A stretch of 64,000 nucleotides of DNA from Tieghemiomyces parasiticus (taxonomy: Eukaryota; Kickxellomycota; Dimargaritomycetes; Dimargaritales; Dimargaritaceae): the NCBI GenBank assembly GCA_027575765.1, contig JANBPT010000110.1, positions 1 through 64,000 of the forward strand, read 5' to 3'. The position numbers and the translations under genes are program-made. Under the pieces are notes generated by a model. It did no database searches. It had not been told where the DNA came from and saw only the letters and a program-made list of their open reading frames with translations. Shown one piece after another: positions 55,505 to 64,000 of this stretch. Positions within the stretch are counted from its first letter, which is position 1. Every line of letters starts with the position of its first letter.

Positions 55505-57097
55505 TCCTCGTGCCGATGTTGATTATACAACACAGGAGTGGTGACCCTCATCAGAACTGAAGTGCCAAACCACAACCAATGGGGCATTCTCTACAAATCA
55601 ATCTGTCTGAGGAGGTCTTAAATACTTAACGAACGAACTATAAACAAATGTGTGACTGATAGAGTACGCTTTCTAAATTCTGGGGCTGCTTAACCATAGC
55701 ATAGTCGGTTTAATGGGCCCGCCGTGGCCCTCTTGAGTAATCTTCGGGGAGGTCGATGGCCGAATAAATCAGAAAGTGTTTAACGCCGGCCGACATTTCC
55801 ATTAGCAGGCAGAGGGGCACAACACCCACCAACTTTGGGTCTCCGATAACCATGAATCTAGTAACGTGGGTCCGACCGGCCGCCCGGACACTGTCCAGGC
55901 GTACTGCTCATCGTTGTGCCAGAACGTGTACCAGAACTGCGAAAATTCGTCAGCCCACTTTAGGGTCAGCGGAGGCATGTCATGGGTGGCGACAAACCGG
56001 CGGTAGACCCTGACGATGGTGGCAGGTTTCTTAATCCAAAGAACTTCCTGAGTGCGCAGATCGGTTAACCAGTTGCTGAGGCCAAATTTTCTAGTGTGCT
56101 TGATGAGCACCAGGTTACAGAATAATCCAGGCCGATGACCCCATGATAACCGGTCCGTCCTAAACGAGCAAGGAAAGTAACTCGACGAAACGGGTCAGCC
56201 GCTGGATTCTCAAAGATCCCTAAGGGTAGGGTAGACCGGTCGTGGCCAATGGTATACCGACGTTGATTGCGCAACTACGGCCAACCATAGTTTACTAAAT
56301 TTGAAAACTTGTGCAGTGTAGTACTCCCCTCCTCTAGAAATGTTACATCAATTCAAAACGCCGATCTCTTTTTCCCGACTCGGAACACAGTGCAGCGTCT
56401 GTAGATGGTTCACTATTTAACTGAGAGAAAAGTGCTTCGTAGCCTGCATTATGACAATTATAGCCAAGGAAGACAAACAGATAAAAGAAGACGGGAATGA
56501 AGGACTATAACCTGGACTGGGGGGGACATCTGAAAATATCTATGGCTCGAAAACAGGAGGGGGTGCGAGCGGTCAGCAGATAACGACTCAGATATGCCAG
56601 GAGTCGATGCGATCGATCCCGAAAAAGCAGGCGGTTGAGCGGACGGAGGCCCTGATGGTATTAGGGGCCTGCTGCTATTGGACCTTGAACTTGGTGATTA
56701 GCCCCGCATGAAGCGAGTGGGTCCACTCTTACCCGAGTTACAACGGCTCTACCTCGGCCACTCTGTCTTTATAACGCTAAACGATACCAGTGGGGTTCGA
56801 CAAGGATTCATTTCCACTGGGTACTTGGCTACTAGCCGCGAATTGGGGGCGTGCGACACCAGATCCTGGCTAGCTATTATGCGGGTTAATAAGCCCCTCC
56901 GCCTCGAGTTCGCTTACCGCTTGTGCCCGGCAAGGTGGCCCAGGTCATAGGCCCTCACTCTTTTTCCCTATGTAGCAAAGCAGCTTGGGAAAGTCTGATA
57001 CGGTGGATTTATTTCTAGGTCCTCGTAGGCCGGTTCGTAATTATTGGGAGACAGTAAAGAGTTGGACCGCAGCGTGCGCTCACTAAGCTTAGGTGGC
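55505..57097. other. Intergenic; one unresolved coding-like segment
   Basis: This holds the 3' flank of LRRC40, the uncertain minus-strand frames at 55802-56274 (listed separately), and an ATG-started 80-codon plus frame at 56708-56950 without known motifs. The rest shows nothing. Confidence 0.4.
55802..56274 (-). pseudogene. Unrecognised coding-like frames, possibly frameshifted
   Basis: Two overlapping minus-strand frames look like protein. The upstream one (56274-56065) includes TFLARLGRTGYHGVIGLDY; the downstream one (from before 56110 to 55802) reads NLVLIKHTRKFGLSNWLTD, then VLWIKKPATIVRVYRRFV and a Trp-rich WADEFSQFWYTFWHND. They overlap by about 45 bases in different frames and no splice pair joins them, so either a frameshift or an exon boundary I cannot place separates them. 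No family is recognised. A real spliced gene with an unseen first exon is the alternative. Confidence 0.3.
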
Positions 57098-57325
57098 CTA
57101 GTGTTTACCCTCTTGGATCCTGTGCGCATCCTTCAGAATTTGGTTGGCTACGGCGCTCTGTTTCGCTATGGTATCGTACTTATCCTGCCCCTCCGGTGAG
57201 AGCTCATCTCTAAAGGAGTGGTCCTTGCGAACTGCGAGAGCAGGGTGACCTTGCGCAGGCTGGGGAGCGAGTATTCCGATGGTTAGGAAGACGGCCATAA
57301 CCGCAAGGCTGCGAAGGGCATACAT
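57098..57325 (-). CDS. Small secreted protein (75 aa)
   Basis: Single exon with a clear signal peptide (MYALRSLAVMAVFLTIGILA..., cleavage near AQG at residues 24-26), giving a mature chain of about 49 residues beginning HPALAVRKD. The mature part is polar and charged, without Cys, and has a helical second half (YDTIAKQSAVANQILKDAHR). No family recognised. A TATA box lies about 145 bases upstream. It shares the MYxLR start with the secreted protein at 34555 and the mature HP start with the one at 2965. Confidence 0.65.
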   Translation of the reverse strand: MYALRSLAVMAVFLTIGILAPQPAQGHPALAVRKDHSFRDELSPEGQDKYDTIAKQSAVANQILKDAHRIQEGKH

Positions 57326-58500
57326 GGTAGCGTTGGATTGGTAGGAGATAGGAATAATAGATGATTGGAGGGAACAAAGCGCGCCAGGCGTTGCAGTATT
57401 CGAAGATAAAATAATACGAAAAGCGGGGGATGTAGGTTGTCGAACGAACTATGGCGTACCGCAGTAGCTTTATACTGAAGATAATGGGCGAGAACCAGGC
57501 CCAGTGAGTAAACACGGTCAAAAGTGCGCACGCCACGTCCAGCGTCGGAAACCCCCCCCCCAACTGACATGTATACGGTGGGGGGTACGGCCACCATTGC
57601 GACTAGCACTCTGAGGACAAGTGAGGTGAGAATCATGGTTAACTATAGGCGTCCCTCTGTCGAACCGAAACCCTGTCGATCCTGATAATCGGTAGAGTAA
57701 GGCCGTTGATCTACTGTGGGGTGGAGATCGTCCCCCCTCCCTGAAGACAAGCTAAACGCCCAAGGTGATAGTCGTCTTCTAGTGTAGTCACTCCGGCAGC
57801 CAGCTACACAATCAATTTGGTTGACGAGAGCAACTAGAGCCAACGCGGATTCTAGTGCGATCATTACATCCGTACGCTTAAACCAACTCGGGCCTCTTCG
57901 TCAGGGACCTTAGCCCCTTTCAGCCCAACTTCGTTGCAGTGGATCGTCTACGCTTGCGTATCTCGTGAAATTATCAAGGATATTCCCAGTGATTAAGATG
58001 GATAAAACCACCCACCTATTACCTCCCTACCCGACTTGGGTTGATCGTATACGCGGCCTCGCGAGCATCTTTACCCTCTAAACCACCGCCTAAATACTCG
58101 GTAATAGGTGGGACCAATGGAGCTGTGATTCGCGTGATGCGTACACGTAGGTTAGGCGAATGCTTCAAAAGTTGAATCGTCATTTTCCGGTGGTCTATTC
58201 GGCGAGATTGCCTCAGTTCTCCTTCACGCAATTTTATAGCGACCCGATAGGAAGTCTGATCGAGACGGGCTCTGACGGATTTCAACAATGTGTCCACCAA
58301 TAATATTAACGAAACAACAGCCGAAACAACTAGCTACGTTAATTTTGGACATAGGTGACGGGGAAGAGTGGTATTAATGGCCCAACATTCATCAGGCTAT
58401 TGCCGGGTATATTATTTCTGGGTTGTATTCGACAAGGGTACATGGGTGAGGGAAGCAAGCCGGAGACAAAGAAACTAATGAAGGCGGTAACTATACCAGG
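57326..58500. other. Promoter, weak minus-strand candidates and SMU1 3' flank
   Basis: Two minus-strand frames are worth noting but not called: 57864-57643 (73 codons, ATG start, hydrophobic N-terminus) and 58300-58019 (93 codons, preceded by an ACGTAG acceptor-like site and a hydrophobic stretch, no ATG). They could be exons of one small secreted or membrane protein gene lying between SMU1 and the 75-residue protein, but the joining splice sites are not convincing. Confidence 0.35.
57468..57474 (-). promoter_or_regulatory. TATA box of the 75-residue secreted-protein gene
   Basis: TATAAAG on the minus strand about 145 bases before the ATG at 57325. Confidence 0.5.
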
Positions 58501-61500
58501 CTACGAGGTCGCCTTCCAGAGCGAGACGTGACCGGCTTCGTTGAAGGCGGCAAGGGTATTAGTCGTGGGGTGGTGAACCAAACCCAAAATTGGCGAATCC
58601 CCGAGCTAATTGTAAAGCAGAAACAAACAAATTACCACGGAAGTGTTGGGTTTACACATTCTCAGTTAGACAGGGGGGAACAGTGAACTACTATCAGCCA
58701 TGACACCGGTAATAGGCGGGCCATAATTTCTCATGAGGCCCACTGCCATTCTTTACTAACCGGACAAGTAGGAACCATTCGAACGGTAGAGAAAAGCGCC
58801 GGCCGCTTCGCCACTTCACTTACCTTTACTGTTTGACTGAGTTCACCTGTCTCCGTGGCGAAACAGTACAGCTGGGAGTCGGTACCCACTGCGTAGATAT
58901 AGTCACCACGGGGTGAGACGGCGATGCCCGTAAAATCTACCTCACCGGCCTTGTCGAGCTGGAAGCTCTTAGTGACTTTGCCCTGGACCGTCATGATGTG
59001 CACAGCCGGCAGGCGGGGGCACACCACCACCTGGTCAGCCATCCGTGGCACCCGTTGCACCTGCAGCAGGGCCGCGGTGGTCACACTCATCGGAACGCTC
59101 ACGCCTGGGGCGTGCCGGGCTTGCGGTGACAGGGTCAATAGGCACTCGCAGGTCTTGTAGTCCCAGACCTAAAAGCACGTTCAGGTGTAAGGGGCGGGTC
59201 GGCGGAGTGGAGGTGCAGCATGGGGAGTGAGAAGGTGTGGATCAGACGGGAGCGCCGTCTAACTCAGCATGGATTGGACCTATGGTACAAGCCACGCCTC
59301 CAATCCCAATACAGCGCCAAATCGAAAGACGCCTGGGGGAATTCGAGCGGTCCGAAGCTTCGGCCCTCATCGACTTACTTTGACGGTACCATCGGAGCTG
59401 GCGCTGAGGACCTTGGTCATGTCAAAAGTGAACATGGCGCTATTGACGAACGAGGTGTGACCGCGGTACTCCTTAAGGATTTTGCCCGATTTGAGGCCGT
59501 GCAGCCTGTAAAAGTGAGAGCCATGAGTGACAACGAATTAGCCATGGATAGGCAGACGTATGCCATCGAGCATTTTCCTTAACATAGGGCCCTCACCTGG
59601 TGTCTTGGACCAAGTCTGGTACACCTCGACCAACCTACCTCACCGTCTGATCAAAACTCGTACTCAGCAGCTGCGACCCGGACCGACTAAAGCAGAGCGA
59701 GGTGACGCCCTCGGCGTGGGCGGCCGGAAACCGACGCACGCACTGGCCGTTCTTGATCGTCCAGACCTTGATTTGGCCCTCGCGGGAGCCCGACGCCAGC
59801 AGTTCACCGTCGGTACTGAACGCCAGGCTCAGTACCCCGGCCTTCATGCTCATACAGTTGTCCTCTGCCTGGTACTTGAGGTCAGTCCGCAGCTTGCCCG
59901 TGAGATAGTTCCACACTTCGATAAAACCGTCCTCGCTACCCGTGACCAGGTACTGGCCGTTGGGGGAGAAGGTGATGGACTCTGCATGCTTCTCCCGCGG
60001 GAACTGGTGCGAGGGAAATAAGACATGGGATAGGAGGGGCGGATCAATGATGGGGTGCATGGCCGAGTAGGGGAAACATGATGCGACGTTAGAGACCGTG
60101 GACAAGGTGGGGCTTGGCTTCTTCGATCAGTTGGCCCTTCTTCCAGGCGAATGGGGACAGCTTCGATCTCCCTGTAGTGTCGCTCGTTCTTTGCCGGTCA
60201 ACGCCATCCGCAACGAAGCCGACTCAAATACTTGCCTTAATGGTCGAATAGCATTCCGTCGGAACCTTGTCCTCCTCATCCTGGGCGGTGGTGGCCACCC
60301 CGCGAAACAGGTCGAACCCGCCATCCGGCGGTAAAAGGCCCTGATGCTGCTGCCACTTCAGCGCCTGGCCAATTAGAGTGAGAAGACGGGAGGGCGGCAC
60401 CACCATGACCTCCCGTGAAAGGTCTGCAGATAGAGAGCGGGAACGGTCGCGGTAGATAATATTCACCGGTTAGCGTTGATCCCCATGGCTTGGACGTTAC
60501 GGCGGTAGCCCTTGGATGCTGGGGTTTACCCATAGCTGGCATCGACAGCTTACCTTGGGCAAGCTTTTGACGCCGCTTATCCCGAGGGAGCCCTTCGGTA
60601 TAGATCTGTCATTCCGGGAGGAATTGTACGAAATATAGGGTTGCTGGTTAGTATGCTTCGTTTCCAAGTGAAGTCAGTCGCCGTGCCTACTGGTCCCCTG
60701 CCTCAATCGAAATAAACTTAATCGACAGCACGGCTATATAAATATATTTTTGGTGACATCTACCAACGTAACTTACGTCATGGGGGTCAAAATAGGTCCG
60801 GGAAAGTAGCCCCTCCAGATGCAGGTAGCGCCCGGGGTGCCTGGTCCGTAGCTCGTGCATGGGCTCGGTCTGGCGTATCAGGTTTCGAGCGGCTGCGATC
60901 TCCCGCATTTCGATCAGCTCCAGGGCCATCTGCTCATACAGGTCAATTAGTTTCCTGGTGGGCAGGTTAAGCGGCACGATCGTCTGGAGCACGCTCTCCC
61001 AGCGGCCGCGCAGGATATCCTGTGTGAATACCTGAAGGTTGTCCACCGTGTTCATGCTGACGGCCGTTTCCTCCTAATCCAATAGGTAGCAGCACGGAAA
61101 AGGGCGATTGAACGGGTGAAGGTGAATCGGTTAGTCCTGATGCGCCAGGACCATTTTCAACCTAAGCACGGACGACCGGCAAAAACAGCCAGCTACGCCC
61201 AGGTTCTTGCTCACCTGCATCGTCTCCAGCGTCCGGTGGAGGTTGTTTTCCTTTAGGAACTGCTGGATCAGCCGGATCACGCTTGTTGGAAGAATGGATT
61301 GGGTAACAAAGGGCACAGTTGCGGCTGGTTAGCCCTGAGGCTCGGAGGGTCTGGGCTAAACAATGTAACTGCTGACTTGGCAATCAAGTAGGGCAGTCCG
61401 GAAGGGAAGGCACCCTGTACCCCACTCTTACCGGCCCTGTCTAGACGGCCAACGTCGACGCTAATGCCCCAATTGGCTAATGGAGCTCAGGAGTGTCGAG

Positions 61501-61539
61501 AATGGCCACTTACTCGACTGCTTCAATGTCGATCGACAT
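58501..61539 (-). CDS. SMU1: Splicing factor SMU1, LisH-CTLH-WD40 protein (523 aa)
   Basis: Nine exons on the minus strand: 61539-61514, 61281-61215, 61073-60777, 60605-60554, 60423-60236, 60003-59639, 59505-59379, 59168-58824 and 58605-58501, in phase throughout. [20 protein letters not shown] opens the LisH motif; the CTLH region follows ([23 protein letters not shown]). Then come [31 protein letters not shown] and a WD40 propeller, including [34 protein letters not shown] and [14 protein letters not shown], and the last blade ends HVSLWKATS. The domain order and 523-residue length match human SMU1 (513), a B-complex spliceosome protein partnered with RED/IK. Intron 5 has a GC donor (AAG/GCAAGT at 60236/60235), confirmed by phase and alignment. 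Budding yeast has no SMU1. Confidence 0.96.
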
Positions 61540-61750
61540 GGTCTACAGGGCGGCGGTCTTAGGATTGAGGCCGGAGTACTTTAGGAATCTCCGTGTCAAG
61601 ACAAAGGGGAGGAGTCTTCCGCAGGAATGAATCGAACACAAATCTGACAAAATGAATGTGTTAAGCAAGTGCGTACAATTGGTATTTATTAAACTGCATT
61701 GGCAAGGTCACCGGCATTAGGCGGTATGATACGGTACCGGTAGTCCGGCG
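61540..61750. other. Short gap between SMU1 and MRD1
   Basis: About 210 bases separate the MRD1 stop from the SMU1 start, both on the minus strand, so the SMU1 promoter overlaps the MRD1 3' UTR. Confidence 0.5.
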
Positions 61751-64000
61751 CTAATCCTCATCTGAATCGAACCCTTCCTCACCGTCCATGACGATCTTGC
61801 GGCGTTTCTTGTCGCGAAAGTCCGCCTCGGTGACCTGGGCGAGCTGCTTGCCGGCGCGCTTGCGGAGTTCGTCGAGGTTGTTGGTATCCTTTTCAGCATA
61901 CTCGATGACCAAGTGACGGCCATACAAATGGGTACCGGCGAGGGCCTCCTTGACCCGCTTGGCCTCCTGGGTAGTCAAAAACTCGGCAAAGGCAAACCCG
62001 CGGTGGCCACCCTGAGGTTTGGTGGGCAACCGGACCATCTTAAGCTGGCCGTAGTTTGATACCAGCTCGTGCACGTCCCGCTTGGTAGCCTGGAATGCCA
62101 AGTTACGAATCATCAGCTTGGCAGACTCCTTGCTGGTGGAATTTTTGGACGCTTCGGCACGGCGCTGGGTGGCCGCGTCAGCCACTCCGCGGCTCGAAAG
62201 TTTAACCTGCACGGCGTGCCCGTCCAGCTGGCGACCCTGGAGTGCCTTGAGCGCCTGCTGGGCGTGCTCCTTGCTACCGTACTCCGCAAACCCGAATCCC
62301 ATCGACAACTTGGCTCCCGGCCGCTTCGGGTCGTCCCGGCGCCGGACCAGGGCCGAGCGCAGCCCAGGGACGGCGTTACAGAACTCACGGAACGCGGAGT
62401 CCTCCGTTTGGAAACTTAGATTCTTGATGAACAGGGTGCTGCCCTCCACTGGGCCGTCGTCACGGTCGTCGTCGTCGTCAGCCATTGCGGAGGCTGGCAC
62501 CGCGGCTTCATTCGCAAAAATAGCCGCCGATTCTATCGTCGTCGGTTTGCTTGCCGATTTGGCCGTCTCGGGCGCGGTAACCCCCGGCTTCGGAACCGGT
62601 TTGTGCATGGCCGGGTCATACGCCTCCCGGAACACGCCCATGGGGGCCTTCTCCAGATAAATGATGGCGTCGCGGAGTTTACGGTAGGCCAGGTGGCGGA
62701 AGGCCGACCGGGCTTCAACAGGTTCCATGAACTCGACCACGGCGATAGTGCCGGCCGGTGGAATTAGGACGCGGCCCAGGTCCCCGTGCTTACCAAATAG
62801 CTCGCGCAGCTCCACGTCGGTGGTATTGTACGGAATGTTCTTGACCAGTAGCACCGTCTCGCTCCGATCCCGCTTGGCGAAACTGTCCAACACCAACCCG
62901 TGTTCCTCCAGGAAAGCCTTGGTCTCGTTGATTAGGTGCGTCTCGGCCATGGCCACCCGCACCGCGGCGTTGGTGGCGTCCGGGTCTAGAATCTCGTCCT
63001 TGGACACATTGAGCCGGTCCGCGATCGAGTCCAGGACGGCATCCCGGCTCATGTACAGGCTATTCCAGTTGAAATCGTTCCGGCTTTCGGCACGTCGTTT
63101 GGCCTCGCGCTCGGACTTCACTGAGGTCATCCCGGTTTCGCGCAGCCGTGGGTTGCGCGCATCCAGTTCCTTAGGCGTAATTTTGTCCTTGGCTGGTAGC
63201 ACGTGTAGGAGTCGTCCCAGGAAAAACTGCATGTCCATGGCCTGGAAGGCCTTGTAGGCGTGTTCCGGGAGCAAATAGAGGACGTAGGCGAACCCTTTAC
63301 ATTGTTTCGTGTCCAACGCGATGGGCATGTGGATCTCCGACAGTGGGCCGTACGTTTCAAATAATTTGCGGATGTCCTCTTCAGTACACGTGTAGGACAG
63401 GTTGCGGATAAACAGCCGACCTGTCTCGAGGATCAGCTCCTTGGGGTCGTAGCCGGGGGCCTTGGTATCGAGTGACCCTGTCGTGGTACTCATATTGAGG
63501 GCCGCGGCGGCGGCCGATAACGGTGCCTCAGTTATGGTTTGGCCTTCCGCGTCGTTATCCGCCGCGCCTACACCTTTCCCAGCTTCGTCGTCCTCAGCAT
63601 CACTATCACTGGACTCCGTACCAGATGAGCCAGAGTCGCTGGAACTGGAGTCACTCTCGCCACTGGCTTGTTCGGCCGTCTCGTCAGCCTCAATTTCGGT
63701 ATCCTTCATACGAGACTTAAGCCAGTCCAGATCGGACACGGCCGTAGTTGTGAGGTCAGTGTCGTCATCGCTGTCGCCATCGTCACTGGAATCGCTGCCG
63801 CCGGTGTTTTCTTCGCTGGAATCATTCCCGCTTGACGCGCTATCCGCCTTGGTGTTCTTCGTCGGGGCCGCGGCGGCCTTGACTGAGTCAGTCGCAGTGG
63901 GCCGAGGCGCCGGGTCAGGCAGGTCCTCGTACTCATCGTCCGAATCCTTAAACGTGACGTGGGTCTTAGTGACGGTGAGCCCGGCACCACCGGGTTTCCG
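61751..64000 (-). CDS. MRD1: Pre-rRNA processing protein Mrd1/RBM19 (5' truncated by window end)
   Basis: The minus-strand frame is open for 749 codons to the window edge; the start and N-terminal RRM lie beyond 64000. At the edge the frame reads GGAGLTVTKTHVTFKDSDDEYEDLP, then an acidic Ser/Asp region and SDLDWLKSRM. Four RRMs follow in order: LFIRNLSYTCTEEDI...KGFAYVLY, VLLVKNIPYNTTDVEL (with IAVVEFMEP), LFIKNLSFQTEDSAF (with GFGFAEY) and LMIRNLAFQATKRDV...GFAFAEF. The end is a basic-acidic tail (DKKRRKIVMDGEEGFDSDED). Mrd1 binds pre-rRNA and U3-associated sites in the 90S pre-ribosome and is needed for the early 18S cleavages. One long exon here contrasts with the nine-exon neighbour SMU1. 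Confidence 0.96.
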   Translation of the reverse strand, partial: RKPGGAGLTVTKTHVTFKDSDDEYEDLPDPAPRPTATDSVKAAAAPTKNTKADSASSGNDSSEENTGGSDSSDDGDSDDDTDLTTTAVSDLDWLKSRMKDTEIEADETAEQASGESDSSSSDSGSSGTESSDSDAEDDEAGKGVGAADNDAEGQTITEAPLSAAAAALNMSTTTGSLDTKAPGYDPKELILETGRLFIRNLSYTCTEEDIRKLFETYGPLSEIHMPIALDTKQCKGFAYVLYLLPEHAYKAFQAMDMQFFLGRLLHVLPAKDKITPKELDARNPRLRETGMTSVKSEREAKRRAESRNDFNWNSLYMSRDAVLDSIADRLNVSKDEILDPDATNAAVRVAMAETHLINETKAFLEEHGLVLDSFAKRDRSETVLLVKNIPYNTTDVELRELFGKHGDLGRVLIPPAGTIAVVEFMEPVEARSAFRHLAYRKLRDAIIYLEKAPMGVFREAYDPAMHKPVPKPGVTAPETAKSASKPTTIESAAIFANEAAVPASAMADDDDDRDDGPVEGSTLFIKNLSFQTEDSAFREFCNAVPGLRSALVRRRDDPKRPGAKLSMGFGFAEYGSKEHAQQALKALQGRQLDGHAVQVKLSSRGVADAATQRRAEASKNSTSKESAKLMIRNLAFQATKRDVHELVSNYGQLKMVRLPTKPQGGHRGFAFAEFLTTQEAKRVKEALAGTHLYGRHLVIEYAEKDTNNLDELRKRAGKQLAQVTEADFRDKKRRKIVMDGEEGFDSDED

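Overview
The window reads as nuclear DNA of a fungus outside the yeasts. Most genes are split by short GT-AG introns (roughly 130-300 bases) with GTAAGT-type donors, start codons often sit in an ACC-ATG context, and the gene set mixes fungal markers (MGM101, a Som1-like twin-CX9C protein, Atg6, Kti12) with genes that budding yeasts have lost (SMU1, LRRC40). My inference is an early-diverging fungus, possibly of the Zoopagomycota/Kickxellomycota group; no rRNA or other taxon marker is present to prove it. I found no convincing tRNA, rRNA, CRISPR array or intact transposon.

Layout. 0-10 kb: a small secreted protein, a CoA-type Nudix hydrolase and the mitochondrial ADP/ATP carrier, followed by about 3 kb without a recognisable gene. 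10-17 kb: the histone chaperone SPT2, a seven-exon ChaC-type gamma-glutamylcyclotransferase, ribosomal stalk protein P2 and the RNase P/MRP subunit POP7. 18-28 kb: a long disordered protein of unknown function with a 5' UTR intron, a gene-poor stretch, then the divergent pair CstF-64 and RPB12. 31-39 kb: SKP1, MGM101, a second secreted protein, an unknown 92-residue protein, ATG6/Beclin and a Som1-like protein. 40-50 kb: a ZIP zinc transporter converging on KTI12, a 3 kb gap, a DHA1-type MFS exporter and the arginine gene ArgJ. 51-64 kb: TFB3/MAT1, the leucine-rich-repeat protein LRRC40, a third small secreted protein, the splicing factor SMU1 (nine exons, one with a GC donor) and the 5'-truncated MRD1.

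Functions. Most genes are single-copy housekeeping genes for RNA production and processing (RPB12, TFB3, SPT2, CstF-64, SMU1, POP7, MRD1, KTI12) or mitochondrial function (ADP/ATP carrier, MGM101, Som1-like, ArgJ). They do not form a cluster or one pathway. The accessory layer is three small secreted proteins with TATA boxes and similar signal peptides, a drug-type exporter, a zinc importer, and a set of compact inverted repeats in the long gene-free stretches.

The structures of split genes were assembled by hand from splice consensus, reading phase and recalled family motifs, so individual splice sites may be off by a few bases. No clearly new multi-gene system was found. The best leads are the secreted-protein set, the long structured inverted repeats at 18.25 and 32.85 kb, the 652-residue disordered protein, and the N-terminally short ATG6.
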